Below, piece after piece: positions 22,407-32,790 of a stretch of DNA of 64,000 bases. The DNA lies in NCBI RefSeq assembly GCF_027595985.1, contig NC_073304.1, forward strand, positions 146,810,746-146,874,745. The letters are read 5' to 3'. The notes beneath the pieces are model-generated. The model worked only from the letters and a program-made list of their open reading frames with translations, was not told the DNA's origin and made no database searches. Each line of letters opens with the position of its first letter. The first letter of the stretch is position 1. The DNA comes from Sorex araneus. Its lineage: Eukaryota; Chordata; Mammalia; Eulipotyphla; Soricidae. The translations under genes were made by a program, and so were the position numbers.

Positions 22407-22830
22407 TAACCCCAACTTTGTAGTTAATAACCCATATTATTAGAAAACAAAAGACTTTAGAAGTATAACAAATAAATGATACTGACTTTTCTTCATCTTA
22501 TATATTTCTGGGTCAGGCACTCTTGCTTTTGCATGGTTACAGTTCTGGAAAAAAATTCTTATACCTTCTATTCCACTTACTCCTGCTAGTTTCGGTGAAA
22601 TAAGCATGAAAGGTGGTACTGACTTATGAGAGCATAGCTGCAACATGTTTATTTGACCATCTCTTTGTTGTGGGCAATGCCATTAATTAGTTTGACAGGG
22701 TTATTGAAAGAGTCCATGAAGATTTTGCCGCTAAGAGTTAAAACCCTGTGCTAATTCCTAAACCTGCCTAGAAGGAAGGAGTAGAAAATTGACAAAGAGA
22801 GGATGGAAAAGATGACCATTAAAAATTGTC
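22407..22830. other. Unassigned sequence, no gene seen
   Basis: AT-rich, no recognised gene or repeat. Just left of it, at 22363-22406, is a perfect 22-bp tandem duplication. Confidence 0.5.
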
Positions 22831-22836
22831 ACTTAC

Positions 22837-23007
22837 AGTCCAGAGCAATAGTACAGTGGGTAGTGCACTTGCCTTGCATGAAGCCTACCTGGCTTCGATC
22901 CCCAGCATCACATATAGATGCCTCAGCCCAACTAGGAGTGAGCCTTGAGCACACAACCAGGAGTAAGCCACTGAAAGTGGTCCAAAATCATCACCCCCAC
23001 AAAAAAA
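22837..23007 (+). mobile_element. tRNA-derived SINE copy
   Basis: The head (CAGAGCAATAGTACAGTGGGTAGTG), B box (GCTTCGATCCC), body and A-rich tail are all present. Moderately diverged. Confidence 0.8.
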
Positions 23008-23059
23008 TGTTTGCCAATTTAGTTAGACTGTTATTAAAAAAAACTTTAGTCTTTCACTT

Positions 23060-23237
23060 GGGGCTGGAGCAATAATATAGTGAATAAGGTGTTTGACTTC
23101 CATACAGCCAATCTAAGTTCAATTTCTGGCACCAATATGGTCCTCCATGCCTGCCAGGAATGATCCCTGAGTGCAGATCTAGGAGTAAGCCCTGAGCACT
23201 GCCAGATATAAATAAATAAATAAATAAATAAATAAAT
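23060..23237 (+). mobile_element. tRNA-derived SINE with (AAAT)n tail
   Basis: GGGGCTGGAGCAATAATATAG starts the element; the body and a TAAA-repeat tail at about 23208-23237 complete it. Confidence 0.8.
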
Positions 23238-23274
23238 CAGTTTATTTGTTTGATTAAAAAATGCTGAGATGAGA

Positions 23275-23453
23275 CCTGAGCAATAGTGCAATGGGAGGAC
23301 ATTTGCCTTGCACACAGATTACCCCAGTTCAATCAACCTTGCATCCGATATGGTCCCCCAATCCCACCAGGAGTAATTCCTGAGTGCAGAGTCAGGAGTA
23401 AACTATGAGCACAGCTGTGTGTGTCCCAAAAATTAAAAAAATAAAAACAAAAA
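23275..23453 (+). mobile_element. tRNA-derived SINE copy
   Basis: CTGAGCAATAGTGCAATGGGAGG head, CAGTTCAATCAACC in the B-box position, GAGTAATTCCTGAGTGCAGAG body and an A-rich tail. It is the third of a row of three SINEs in the same orientation. Confidence 0.8.
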
Positions 23454-23734
23454 ACTGTTGAGATATCAGAATTGTGGTGGTTCAAGACACTTGATTTGTT
23501 TTATCCCCTTAACCTATAACATCACTCAACAGAGGGATTTTTTTGCATCAGAAGATGAAGAAAGAGAGAAGGCATGCTTATTTAAAGGATATAATAGTCA
23601 AGAGCTTCCCAAACCTAGGAAAAAATAATGCACAATTTTACAGAGCTAACAAAAACCTAACTACCGACATGCAAAAAGAACTGGATCAAGTACATTCTTC
23701 AATAGTAAAATTGAAAAAAGTCAATGATGAAGTG

Positions 23735-25065
23735 TTCCGCACATGCTCTGCCAGCCCATCCAGGTCAGGGCTCCTTCCTGGAGCTGCAGTCACTAATGTG
23801 GCCGCAAATTATTCTCTCCCCTCCATATCCCACAAGAACCATGTTACCCTCTTAGCTGGAACTTTCACCAGGTTAGCTTAACCACCAGAAACACATTAGG
23901 CCAATAACTCATTAAGCCCAACCTCAATTAATATTGCATCATAAGCAGAATAGTAACAGTGAGTGTGAAGGGCTGAACCACATAGGTCACAATGGTAAAG
24001 CAACGCAGATCCCCACCAAGCTTAAATGTTGAAGAGCCTAGCCCAGAAGACCCCAACAGCAATGAAGTGCAATGCAACTTCCCTGGCAAGGAATTTAGAA
24101 AAGAGCTACTGAGCTCTTTTCTAAATTAGGCGCTTAGGGCGCTAAAAGAAACAATGGAAAGCAATACCAATAAAATACAAAAGTATTTGAAGGTAGAAAT
24201 GCGGAAAATACAAAGAAAATTACAAACGGAAATGTCAGACCTGAAAAACCTGATAGGCGAATTTAAAAACTCAGTGGAGAGCTGAGGACAGAATCAGTGA
24301 GCTTGTAGATAAAGTCCAGAGACTCTCTAGAAAAGAACAAAAAATGGAAAAGAGACTGACAATCCGGGAACAGATGGCAAGAGAAGATCGTGATGACAAT
24401 AGCCAAAATCTGGAAACAACCCGAGTGCCCTAAAACAGATGACTGTTTTACAGAGTTAACAAAGTTAAAGAAACTTTGATATATCTACACAAAGGAATAC
24501 TATGCAGCTGTTAGGAGAGATGAAGTCATGAAATTTGCTTATAAATGGATAGACATGGAGAGTATCATGCTAAGTGAAATGAGTCAGAAAGAGAGGGACA
24601 GACATAGAAAGACTGCACTCATTTGTGGAGTATAGGATAACATTACATGAGGCTAACACCCAAGGACAGTAGACACAAGGGCCAGAAGGATTGCTCTACT
24701 GGAAGACTGCTTCATGAGCGGAGGGGAGAAAGCAGATGGAATAGAGAAGGGATCACTAAGAAAACAATGGCTGGAGGAATTAGTTGAGATGGGAAATGTG
24801 TGCCGAAAGTAGATAATGGACCAAACATGATGACCTCTCAGTGTCTGTGTTGCAAAACATGATGCCCAAAAGTAGAGAGAGAGAGAGAGTACAGGGAATA
24901 TTGTCTGTCATGGAGGCAGGGGGAGGGTGGGAAAGTGGGGGTATACCCAGGATATTGGTGGTGGGGAACGTGCACTGGTGGAGGGATGGATGTTTGATCA
25001 TTGTGAGATTGTAACCCAAACATGAAAGCTTGTAACTGTCTCACGGATATTCAATAAAATTTTTT
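23735..25065 (+). mobile_element. Internally deleted (HAL1-like) L1 element, 1.33 kb
   Basis: The insertion is bounded by AAGTCAATGATGAAGTG on the left (23718-23734) and by AAGTCAATGATAAGTG on the right (25277-25292), the right copy being displaced by a later SINE. Inside are a leader of about 257 bp, the first part of an ORF1-like frame (from 23992), and then a direct jump at about 24387 into the last part of ORF2 (YKWIDMESIMLSEMSQ, at about 24540-24590). The L1 3' UTR and AATAAA follow. The whole RT domain is absent. HAL1 elements of other mammals have a comparable ORF1-plus-3'-end structure. Whether this one is a family or a single deletion product cannot be told from one copy. Confidence 0.75.
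23992..24386 (+). pseudogene. ORF1-like N-terminal frame of the deleted L1
   Basis: ATG at 23992 opens MVKQRRSPPSLNVEEPSPED, then a coiled-coil-like region (NTNKIQKYLKVEMRKIQRKL). The frame is interrupted by TAG at 24126-24128 and TGA near 24283. The start parallels that of the full-length L1 ORF1 (20443). A perfect 16-bp hairpin lies immediately before the first stop. It probably encoded the oligomerising part of an L1 ORF1p; the RNA-binding domain is missing. Confidence 0.65.
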
Positions 25066-25080
25066 AAGAAGTCAATGATA

Positions 25081-25273
25081 GGGGGCTGGAGCGATAGCAT
25101 AGCGGGTAGGGCGTTTGCCTTGCACGCGGCCGACCCCGGTTCTAATCCCAGCATCCCATATGGTCCCCTGAGCACCGCCAGGGGTAATTCCTGAGTGAAC
25201 AGCCAGGAGTAACCCCTGTGCATCGCCGGGTGTGACCCAAAAACAAAAAAAAAAAAAAAAAAAAAAAAACAAA
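25081..25273 (+). mobile_element. Shrew tRNA-derived SINE (SOR1-like), young copy
   Basis: Close to consensus from GGGGCTGGAGCGATAGCATAG through CCCCTGTGCATCGCCGG to a poly(A) tail. A 15-bp target-site duplication AAGAAGTCAATGATA lies at 25066-25080 and 25274-25288. It inserted in the right-hand duplication of the deleted L1. Confidence 0.95.
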
Positions 25274-25454
25274 AAGAAGTCAATGATAAGTGACACTATT
25301 AAAGAAGCTAAAGGTAAAATGCATGTGACACATAAAGGTACTCATATCATGATACATCTTATTTCTCAGCTTAACCTCTTCAGTTCAAAGTAGAATAGCA
25401 TGACACATACAAGATACTCAAGGATAAAAACTATCAGTCAAGAATACTCTATTC

Positions 25455-25635
25455 GGGGCTGGAGTGATAGCACAGCGGGTAGGGCGTTTGCCTTGCATGC
25501 GGCCGACCCGGGTTCAAATCCCAGCATCCCATATGGTCCCCTGAGCACCGCCAGGGCTAATTCCTGAGTGCATGAGCCAGGAATGACCCCTGTGCATTGC
25601 CGGGTGTGACCCAAAAAGCAAAAAAAAAAAAAAAA
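25455..25635 (+). mobile_element. Shrew tRNA-derived SINE (SOR1-like), young copy
   Basis: Full length and near consensus, poly(A) tail, and a perfect 15-bp target-site duplication AAGAATACTCTATTC (25440-25454, 25636-25650). Together with the neighbour at 25081 it defines the consensus of the A-tailed family. Confidence 0.96.
25468..25521 (+). promoter_or_regulatory. Pol III A and B boxes of the SINE
   Basis: TAGCACAGCGG (25468-25478) fits the A-box pattern TRGYNNANNNG, and GGTTCAAATCC (25511-25521) fits the B box. These internal boxes recruit TFIIIC in tRNA genes and tRNA-derived SINEs. Transcription of this copy is not shown. Confidence 0.75.
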
Positions 25636-25871
25636 AAGAATACTCTATTCAAGTGAAGGTATTTTTTTCAGAAGAAAAGGGGAAAAATGTTTTCCCAGGA
25701 AAACAAAGGATGAAGTAATATGTCACCACTAGACTTTCATATAAAAATCATGCTAAAATGTTGAAATGAGCTAAACTAAAAAAGTGAAACTAAAATATTG
25801 AAGCACATAAAATGTGAACAAGGTGAAAAATCAGAATCAGAAAGTCACAACTCTCCAAAAGAAACAGAAAG

Positions 25872-25878
<7 letters not shown>

Positions 25879-25926
<48 letters not shown>
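25879..25926 (+). repeat. (GA)n microsatellite
   Basis: About 24 GA units inside the 3' region of the older L1-type element. Comparable GA runs occur in other L1 3' UTRs in this window (24875-24890, 33674-33728). Confidence 0.95.
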
Positions 25927-25931
<5 letters not shown>

Positions 25932-26233
25932 GTGCTGCTATAGAGGCAGGTGAGGGTGCAAGAGTGGGGAGGAGGGAAACTGAGGACACTGGTCATGGGA
26001 AATCTACACTGGGGAAGGGATGGGTGTGGGACCATTGCATGACTAAAACCCAATCATGAATAACTTTTTAACTGTGTATCTCACAGTGATACAGTATTTT
26101 TTTTAAATAAAGTTGCAATTCTATTTAAAACAAGGTCTATAACATTTAACTATGGGATAAAAGTTAAAGGTAAAGAAACACTGAGAATAGGAATATAGAA
26201 TAAAGAGTGTAGAATATAGAATATAGAATCACG

Positions 26234-26428
26234 ATGGGGTCCAGGAAGATAGCTGGTGGTCGAGCACATTTCTGGCATGTGAAAGCCCCAGGTTTAATCC
26301 CCAGTACTGCACGGTTTCCCCTACCCATGGCTGAGTACAGTTCTGGTGAGCCTTGAGCACCACCTGGCCCAAGCAGCACAGCACTTTGAGAGCAAGTCGC
26401 TAGTTTGACCCAAAATCAAAAGAAAAGT
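26234..26428 (+). mobile_element. Old tRNA-derived SINE copy
   Basis: GGTCCAGGAAGATAGCTGGTGGTCGAGC head, GGTTTAATCCCCAGTACTG in the B-box position, GAGCACCACCTGG body. Diverged. Confidence 0.6.
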
Positions 26429-26681
26429 AACCAAGAACTACTTTACTTAAAAAAATAGACTTTCAGCTAAAAACTTTAACATGATAAATATGCATATTAT
26501 ATCATCATCAAGGAGATTAATACATAATACACAACCTGTTAGTATACATGTATTTTAAATAGGAGTATCAAGTATATAAAACAATAGATATAAAAGGAAA
26601 TACAGAAAAACAATAAGAGTAAGAAACTTTAACATTTGACTTACATCACAGAACAGATTAGCTAGACTAAACATCACAAAA

Positions 26682-26966
26682 AGTGGCTGGAGAGAGCACA
26701 GTGGCACTTGCCTTGCCTGCGGCAGACCAGGATTTGATCGCCAGCCCCCATATAGTCCCCTGAATCCTGCCAGGAGTGATCACAGAGTGCAGAGATGAGA
26801 ATAAACCCTAGGGGTGGATCAATAGCACAGCGGGTAGGGCGTTTGCCTTGCACGAGACCGACCCGGGTTCGATTCCCAGCATCCCATATGGTCCCCCAAG
26901 CACCGCCAAGAGTGATTCCTGAGTGCATGAGCCAGGAGTAACCCCTGTGCATCGCCAGGTGTGATC

Positions 26967-27049
<83 letters not shown>

Positions 27050-27095
27050 AGCCCTGAACACAGCAGGTGAAGCTCAAAAATAAAACAAAAATAAA
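26682..27095 (+). mobile_element. tRNA-derived SINE split by a younger SINE
   Basis: The left part 26682-26813 has the head and most of the body, breaking at AGAATAAACCCT. The right part 27043-27095 resumes at AGAATAAGCCCT and ends with the tail. The two 12-bp copies, with one mismatch, are the duplication made by the SINE at 26814. Confidence 0.8.
26814..27042 (+). mobile_element. Young tRNA-derived SINE with long (GA)n tail
   Basis: Near consensus in head and body. In place of poly(A) it has about 39 GA units (26969-27046). It sits inside an older SINE. Confidence 0.88.
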
Positions 27096-27599
27096 TAACG
27101 AATAATAATGAAAAAAATCCCCAAAAATGGTCTAAAATAACATACTGGACCATGTACAGCTGCATTCAGAACATTCATTCCCAAACAGAATTTTAGAGAA
27201 TTTTTCTCAAAAACATTTGGAATATTCTCAAGAATAGACCCAGAAATATGTTGATACCTAAAATAAAGATGTTACATAAAACTTAGACTAATGTATCTCA
27301 TGAATATAAATCGCATTTTCTCATAAAACATGGCTCATGTATGTTTGTGGTTTGCACATAACTGGCATGTGTTTGTTTAAAGGTGTCCCTCTGCCAGACA
27401 TTAAACAACAACAACAACAATAAACACCTAAATTCTACATCTAAGACAAACACATCTTCCAATTTTTCTTAGGCACAGGACTGGTTTTCAAGAAAAATGT
27501 CAAAATAAGCATATTGACTTTGTTTTATTGTTATGCATTGCACAAATTCCAGAGCCTTAATAAGGTCTTAAGCGACATAGGGTTCCCTGGTACCCCACA
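27096..27599. other. Unassigned sequence, no gene seen
   Basis: AT-rich sequence with a short (CAA)n run at about 27407-27422 and no other recognised feature. Confidence 0.5.
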
Positions 27600-27873
27600 C
27601 TAATTTGGACTTTACTTGCTTAATTGCTCACTTTGGAGGTCTCCCAAGTACTTCTCAGGGAACCCAGGAGCACTCCAAGTGATACTCTACCAGTCAGGCT
27701 GGTGGTCCAGTGCTAGGGCCTGAGGATGCGGTGCTGTTTATCCTCTGGGCTACTGGGTGGTGCTCAGAAGTCAACAGGGCTACCTCCCTGGTGATGTCTG
27801 GGAGGGCACGCAGTGCCAGGAAATGAACATGCCTTAACCTTGTCCTATCTTCTTGGCCTCTACCCTAGCCCCT
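27600..27873 (-). mobile_element. Very old SINE remnant(s)
   Basis: On the minus strand GGGGCTAGGGTAGAGGCCAAGAAG and later GGTGCTCAGAAG/CTGAGAAGTACTTGG motifs resemble diverged SINE segments, possibly two fragments. Low similarity. Confidence 0.4.
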
Positions 27874-28119
27874 AGACTTTAAAAACACCCATTTTCTCCT
27901 TGCTCTCAATCAAAATGTCCTCTCTCTTAAAGAAGTGCGGGGGGGGGGGGGGGAGAGGAATGTGGAGTAGGGTTTCATTTAGTAAGGAAAAATTTACAGT
28001 GATCAGAAAGTAGATTTCTTCTGGATAAAATCTCAAATGGGTCTCAAGTAGAATTTCAGGCAAAATAATAGAAAGGTTTTTCTGTTTTGTTTTGGTTTTA
28101 AATCAGTTTGAAGATGGTG

Positions 28120-28312
28120 TTAACTTTTTTTGTTTTGTGTTTGTTTGTTTGTTTGTCTTTGGACCACACCCAGCAGTGCTCAGGGATTACTCCTGGGTCT
28201 GCACTCATGAATCACCCAGCAGGCCAGGCTACCGTATGGGATGCCAGGGATCCAACTGGGTCAGCCACATGCAAAGCAAGTGTCCCACTGGCTGCACTAA
28301 TGATCGGCCCCA
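28120..28312 (-). mobile_element. tRNA-derived SINE copy
   Basis: The minus strand has GGGGCCGATCATTAGTGCAGC at the start, GTTGGATCCCTGGCATCC in the B-box position, the standard body and an ACAA-rich tail (28120-28155). Confidence 0.8.
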
Positions 28313-28429
28313 AGATTACTCTTATTGAGTGTGTATATGGTGCCTTTGAGCTATATCTATGATCTGTGGCATCTTAACTCATTTTAAAGTAACTATGGCA
28401 TATATATATACATATATATGTATATATAT

Positions 28430-28674
28430 GCACTGTAGCACTGTCGTCCCATTGTTCATCAATTTCCTTGAGCGGGCACCAGTAATGTCTCCATTGTGAG
28501 ACTTGTTACTGTTTTTGGCATATCGAATATGCCATGGGTAGCTTGCCAGGCTCTACCATGCGGGCGGGATACTCTCAGTAGCTTGCCGAGCTCTCAGAGA
28601 GGGACAGAGAAATCGAACCTGGGTCGGCCACGGGCAAGAAAAAGGCCCTACCCGCTGTGCTATCGCTCCAGTCC
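28430..28674 (-). mobile_element. RTE-tailed tRNA SINE, full length
   Basis: On the minus strand the tRNA-derived head (GGAGCGATAGCACAGCGGG, GGTTCGATTTCTC) is followed by the RTE-SINE body (GAGAGCTCGGCAAGC, GCATATTCGATATGCC) and the RTE-derived tail. It ends in ACAGTGCTACAGTGC without poly(A). It lies in a TATA-rich stretch, so the duplication TATATG-like at both sides is uncertain. Confidence 0.88.
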
Positions 28675-28682
28675 TATATGTG

Positions 28683-29060
28683 TATATATTCCATACATAC
28701 AATGGAATACTACTTGGCCATAAGAGAAAACCATGCAGTTTGCTATGTGGATGGATCTGAAGAATATCAAGCTGAATGAAGGTAGTAACAGAGAGAGGAA
28801 CAGACACAGAATGTCCTCTCTCACGTGTAAGATATAAAGAAAAATAGTGAGAAATAGAAAATGCCCACAGGCAATGAACTTGAGAACCTCCTCCATTCCA
28901 TGGGCAGGGCTGGGGGAGGTAAAATGAAGTGAGGGTGGGGGACAACGGAGCAATGGCAGAGGGAAATGGATACTGTAGCAGAGGGTGTGGTGCATGAAAC
29001 CTTAACATTAACTGTATTGTAAATCATGGTTCCTAAATTTTTTTTTAATGAAAGGGGAAA
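28683..29060 (+). mobile_element. Old L1 3' end fragment
   Basis: The sequence encodes the end of ORF2 (ACAATGGAATACTACTTGGCCATAAG, GTGGATGGATCTGAAGAATATC, AGAGAGAGGAACAGACACAG), then a 3' UTR with a G-rich stretch at 28911-28942 and an A-rich end. Diverged. Confidence 0.8.
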
Positions 29061-29091
29061 AAAAAGTAAATTCATTTAATTACCTCAATTC

Positions 29092-29318
29092 TGGAGAGCT
29101 AGTGCAGCAGGTAGGGCATTCGCCTTGCACGTGGCCGACCTGGGTTTGATTCCTCTGCCCCTCTCGGAGAGCCCAGCAAGCTACTGAGAGTATCTGGCCT
29201 GCACGGCAGAGCCTTGGCGTATTTGATATGCCTAAAACAGCAACAACAAGTCTCACAATGGAGACGTTACTGGTGCCCGCTCGAGCAAATCGATGAGCAA
29301 CAGGATGACAGTCACAGT
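29092..29318 (+). mobile_element. RTE-tailed tRNA SINE, full length
   Basis: The head GAGAGCTAGTGCAGCAGGTAGGGC and B box GGTTTGATTCC are followed by the RTE-SINE body and the RTE tail ending GACAGTCACAG. An 11-bp target-site duplication TACCTCAATTC lies at 29081-29091 and 29319-29329. There is no poly(A), as expected for RTE-mediated insertion. Confidence 0.92.
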
Positions 29319-30222
29319 ACCTCAATTCATGCAGAAGAAATATTTTACAAAACTATGTCTAAAACTCAAGGCTGAATGACTTTGTAAATCACGGTGTTTT
29401 AGTAAAAAACTTTTAAAAAAGTATCAGAGACAAGGCAAGGATTATCCACTTTCTTCACTCCTATTCAACAATATACTGGGGTTCTAATTGGTGCAAAAAA
29501 GGCAGTAAAAAGAAGCAAAATCCCTCAGATTGGAACAGAGAAGCCTAACTGTATTATTGGCAGACAGCATGATTTCCTGTAGTAAACTGGTAAAAATTCA
29601 CCCAAAAAAGCTACCTAATGTAATTGATAAGTTTATCAAAACAACAACAGTCATAAGATACAGGATCAATAATCAATTATAAGGTTAATTACATTTCTGT
29701 TTATAGAAATAAAAAACTAACCATTTGTAATAATAAAAGAAATAAATATTTTGCTACACTTTTGCAAGATCTGTATGCTGAAAGCTAAAAACCATTTTTG
29801 AGGTAAGTTAAAAAACGACAATGCAGATTGATACTATTATCAGCAAACTCAATATTGATAATATAAAAAATTTCTTCCAAATTAGTCTATAAATTTAAGG
29901 TGAACCAAATAAAAATCCAAGTAATTTTTAGTGGAAATTGACATAGGCTCAAAAATTCATTTGGCAATGCAAGAAATCTGGAACAGCGGAAACAATTTTG
30001 AAAAAGAACTGTTGGAAGACTAGCGCTACCAACTTCCAGACTTGTTATAAAATTTGCAGTAATCAAGACAGTATGATGCTGGTGTCAAGAGAGACGAATG
30101 GATCAGTGGTAAGAACAGAGTCCAGAAATAGGCCTACATGTATAAAATAAATTGCATTTCCACAAATATGGAGAGGAATCTAGTAAAAAAATCTTTTCAA
30201 TAAATGATGTTAAAATTACATT

Positions 30223-31248
30223 TTTTCTGACTTTTGTGCATGGTGTCAGGTCGAGGTCTAAGCCCATTTTTTTTGCATGTGGTTGTCCAGTTATGCCAGC
30301 ACCATTTGTTAAACAGGCTTTCCTTGCTCCACTTCACATCTCTTGCTCCCTTATCAAAGATTAGATGATCATACATTTGGGGTTGTGTGTAGGGATACTC
30401 CACCCTGTTCCATTGGTCTGCGGCTCTGCCTTTGTTCCAGTACCATGCTGTTTTAATTGTTACCACTTTGTAGTAAAGTTTTAGGTTGGGGAGGGTGATG
30501 CCTCTCATCATCTTTTTCCCAAAAATTGTTTTAGTTATCCATGGGCGTTTGTTCCATATGAATTTTATGATTGCTTGATCCGTTTCTTTGAAGAATGTTA
30601 TGGGTATCCTTATAGGGATTGAGTTGAATCTGTATAATGCTTTGGGGAGTATTGCCATTTTGACAATATTAATTCTCCCTATCCATGAACAGGGCATATA
30701 AGTGGATCAATATGGAAAGTATCATAAGTGAAATGAGTCAGAAAGAGAGAGACAGACATAGAAAGATTGCACTCATCTGTGGAATATAGAATAACAGAGT
30801 AGGCAGAGTAGGATACTAACACCCAAGAATAGTAGAAATAAGTACCAGGAGGTTGACCTCATGGCTTGGAAGCTGGCCTCACATTCTGGGGAGAGGGCAA
30901 CTCAGATAGAGAAGGGAACACCAAGTAAAATGTGGTTGGAGGCCACGCGGGGGAAGGGTAATGCGTGCTGAATGTAGACTAGAGACTGAACACAATGGCC
31001 TTTATTGCAAACCACAACACCTAATTAGAGAGAGAGAACAAAAGGGAATACCCTGCCACAGTGGCAGGGTGGGGTGGGGGGAGATGGGATTGGGGGTGGG
31101 TGGGAGGGATGCTGGGTTTATTTGTGGTGGAGAATGAGCACTGGTGAAGGGATGGGTTCTTGAACTTTGTATGAGGGAAACATGAGCACGAAAATGTATA
31201 AATCTGTAACTGTACCCTCAATGTGATTCACTAATAAATAAATTTTAA
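30223..31248 (+). mobile_element. Twin-primed (5'-inverted) L1 insertion
   Basis: Segment 30223-30697 is L1 ORF2 in antisense, encoding on the minus strand [20 protein letters not shown] through [18 protein letters not shown] sequence. Segment 30698-31248 is sense, starting at YKWINMESI and running through the 3' UTR to AATAAATAAA. The join at 30697/30698 skips part of ORF2. Similar flanks AAAATTACATTTTTT (30212-30226) and AAAATTACTTTTTT (31249-31262) are the likely target-site duplication. This is the usual outcome of twin priming. Confidence 0.85.
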
Positions 31249-31479
31249 AAAATTACTTTTTTCATATGCAAAAAAGAATTTTGATTTAATATCTAATGTC
31301 ACATATAAAAATGAACTCATATGAATATATGTAAACTTGTAAAACACTTAGAAGTTTTGATGATGTAACATCAAAAGCAAGTAAAGAATTAGTTCACTCT
31401 TTGAAAGATACTTTTAAGAGAAGGGAGTGACATCTTGTAAATTAATGTTACATTAGAAGTAATATTTTACAAAAAGGGA

Positions 31480-31645
31480 ATGAAGAGTCCAGAGATATTG
31501 TGCAGCTGGTAAGGTACTTGGTTTGCATGCAACCAGCATAGGTTGCATTCCCGGCACTGCATCTGTTACCTGAGCACTGCCAAAAGTAAGCAGTACTTCC
31601 TGAGTACAGAGCCAGGAGCAAGCTCTGAGTGCAGCTGAGTGAGAC
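31480..31645 (+). mobile_element. tRNA-derived SINE copy nested in the old L1
   Basis: GTCCAGAGATATTGTGCAGCTGG head, GGTTGCATTCCCGGCACTG in the B-box position and GTACAGAGCCAGGAGCAAGC body. GAATGAAGAG is duplicated at the flanks (about 31480 and 31658). Confidence 0.8.
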
Positions 31646-31917
31646 CAAAAAACAAAGAATGAAGAGAAAGAAAAGACAGGCTACAGAAAAAATATGCAAA
31701 GCTCATATCTGAGCAAAGGTTTGGTCTTGAAAACTATGAAGGACTCTCAAAATGCAGTAATAAGAAAATTATTCTTGTTGCAGAAAATTTAAAAAGGGCA
31801 GAACATTTGAACATACATTTAATTAAAGAAGACCTTTCAATAGCAAATTAGTGCATGAAAATGCATGTAAGTCACTAATCATTAGAGAAGTGCAAAATAA
31901 AATTACAATGAAATATC

Positions 31918-32597
31918 TATCCTCTTGGACTTGGACTCTGGGCTCAATGGGACCTGGGAGCAGAAATCCTCTGCCACTCCCCACAGTCTCCGGCGACCCG
32001 GGGGTCATACCCATATGCCATCTCCTGCCGGCTCCAGATAAATCCTCATTGGCCACCCTCCAGAACTCATGGCTGCTTCTCCTGGAAGGGAGCATAAAAT
32101 GAGACCCCATAACCATGCCACGGGACTGGGACTCTGTGCCAGGCTGTTTTCACTGCAGACACCCCATAGGGGGCGCCTCAAGGGACCCAGTCGACCTTCA
32201 TTACCCAACATCCACCACGCTCCAGGCCGTACTCCACACACTTGGGTAGAGTCTCACACATGAGTAAACATATTCTTGGGCCATGCAGCCACAAAGCAGT
32301 CACGCGACACATCATCATAGAGGGAAAAAAATATATATCTCTCTCGGAGAGCCCAGCAAGCTACCAAGAGTATCCCTCCCGCACAGCAGAGCCTGGCAAG
32401 TTCCCCGTGGCATATTCTATGTGCCAAAAACAGTAACAATAACAGGTCTCATTCCCCTGACCCTGAAAGAAGCCTCCAATCATTGGGGAAGATGAATAAG
32501 GAGAGGCTGCTAAAATCTCAGGGCTGGGACGAATGGAGACGTTACTGGTGCCCACTCGAGTAAATTGATGGACAATGGGATGACAGTGATACAGTGA
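31918..32597 (+). mobile_element. Long RTE-tailed element with an unidentified head
   Basis: The last 260 bp are the RTE-SINE body and tail (CTCTCTCGGAGAGCCCAGCAAGC to GACAGTGATACAGTGAT) but contain about 80 extra bases (about 32446-32529) absent from all other copies here. The first roughly 415 bp, GC-rich with CpGs, are unlike the tRNA-derived head and were not recognised. The insertion splits an L1 frame; ATCTATCCTCTT on the left and ATCTCTCCCCTA on the right are candidate duplications. It may be a longer non-autonomous RTE partner, or a composite of two insertions. Confidence 0.6.
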
Positions 32598-32790
32598 TCT
32601 CTCCCCTATTAGGATAGTCGCCATTCATAATTCTGAACAAAACAACCATTGATGAGAGTATAAAGTAATTGAAATTCTTATAAACTAATGTCCTGACTGT
32701 AAAATAGTGCACCTATGGCAAAAGTTTAACAGTTTCTTATAGATTTAAATATATACTTACACATGGTCTAGCCATTTTTCTCTGAGGTAT

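Larger units (their letters stand above)
23540..26115 (+). mobile_element. Older L1-type element interrupted by three later insertions
   Basis: Left part 23540-23734 encodes YLKDIIVKSFPNLGKNNAQF and KELDQVHSSIVKLKKVNDEV, a coiled-coil-like frame that reads like a diverged L1 ORF1. It resumes after the younger insertions at 25292 (GACACTATTAAAGAAGC) and ends with an L1-type 3' UTR at 25879-26115 (a (GA)n run, GGGAAATCTACACTGGGGAAGGGATGG, and AATAAAG). The continuity is inferred from the target-site duplications of the insertions inside it. Inactive. Confidence 0.55.

Noticed and set aside
23992..24386. A functional host coiled-coil gene
   Set aside because: Two in-frame stops, target-site duplications around the block, and direct fusion to L1 ORF2 and 3' UTR show it is a retroelement remnant.
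25468..25521. Possible functional tRNA gene (A and B boxes)
   Set aside because: The head does not fold into a full tRNA cloverleaf in any copy and is attached to a SINE body and poly(A) tail.
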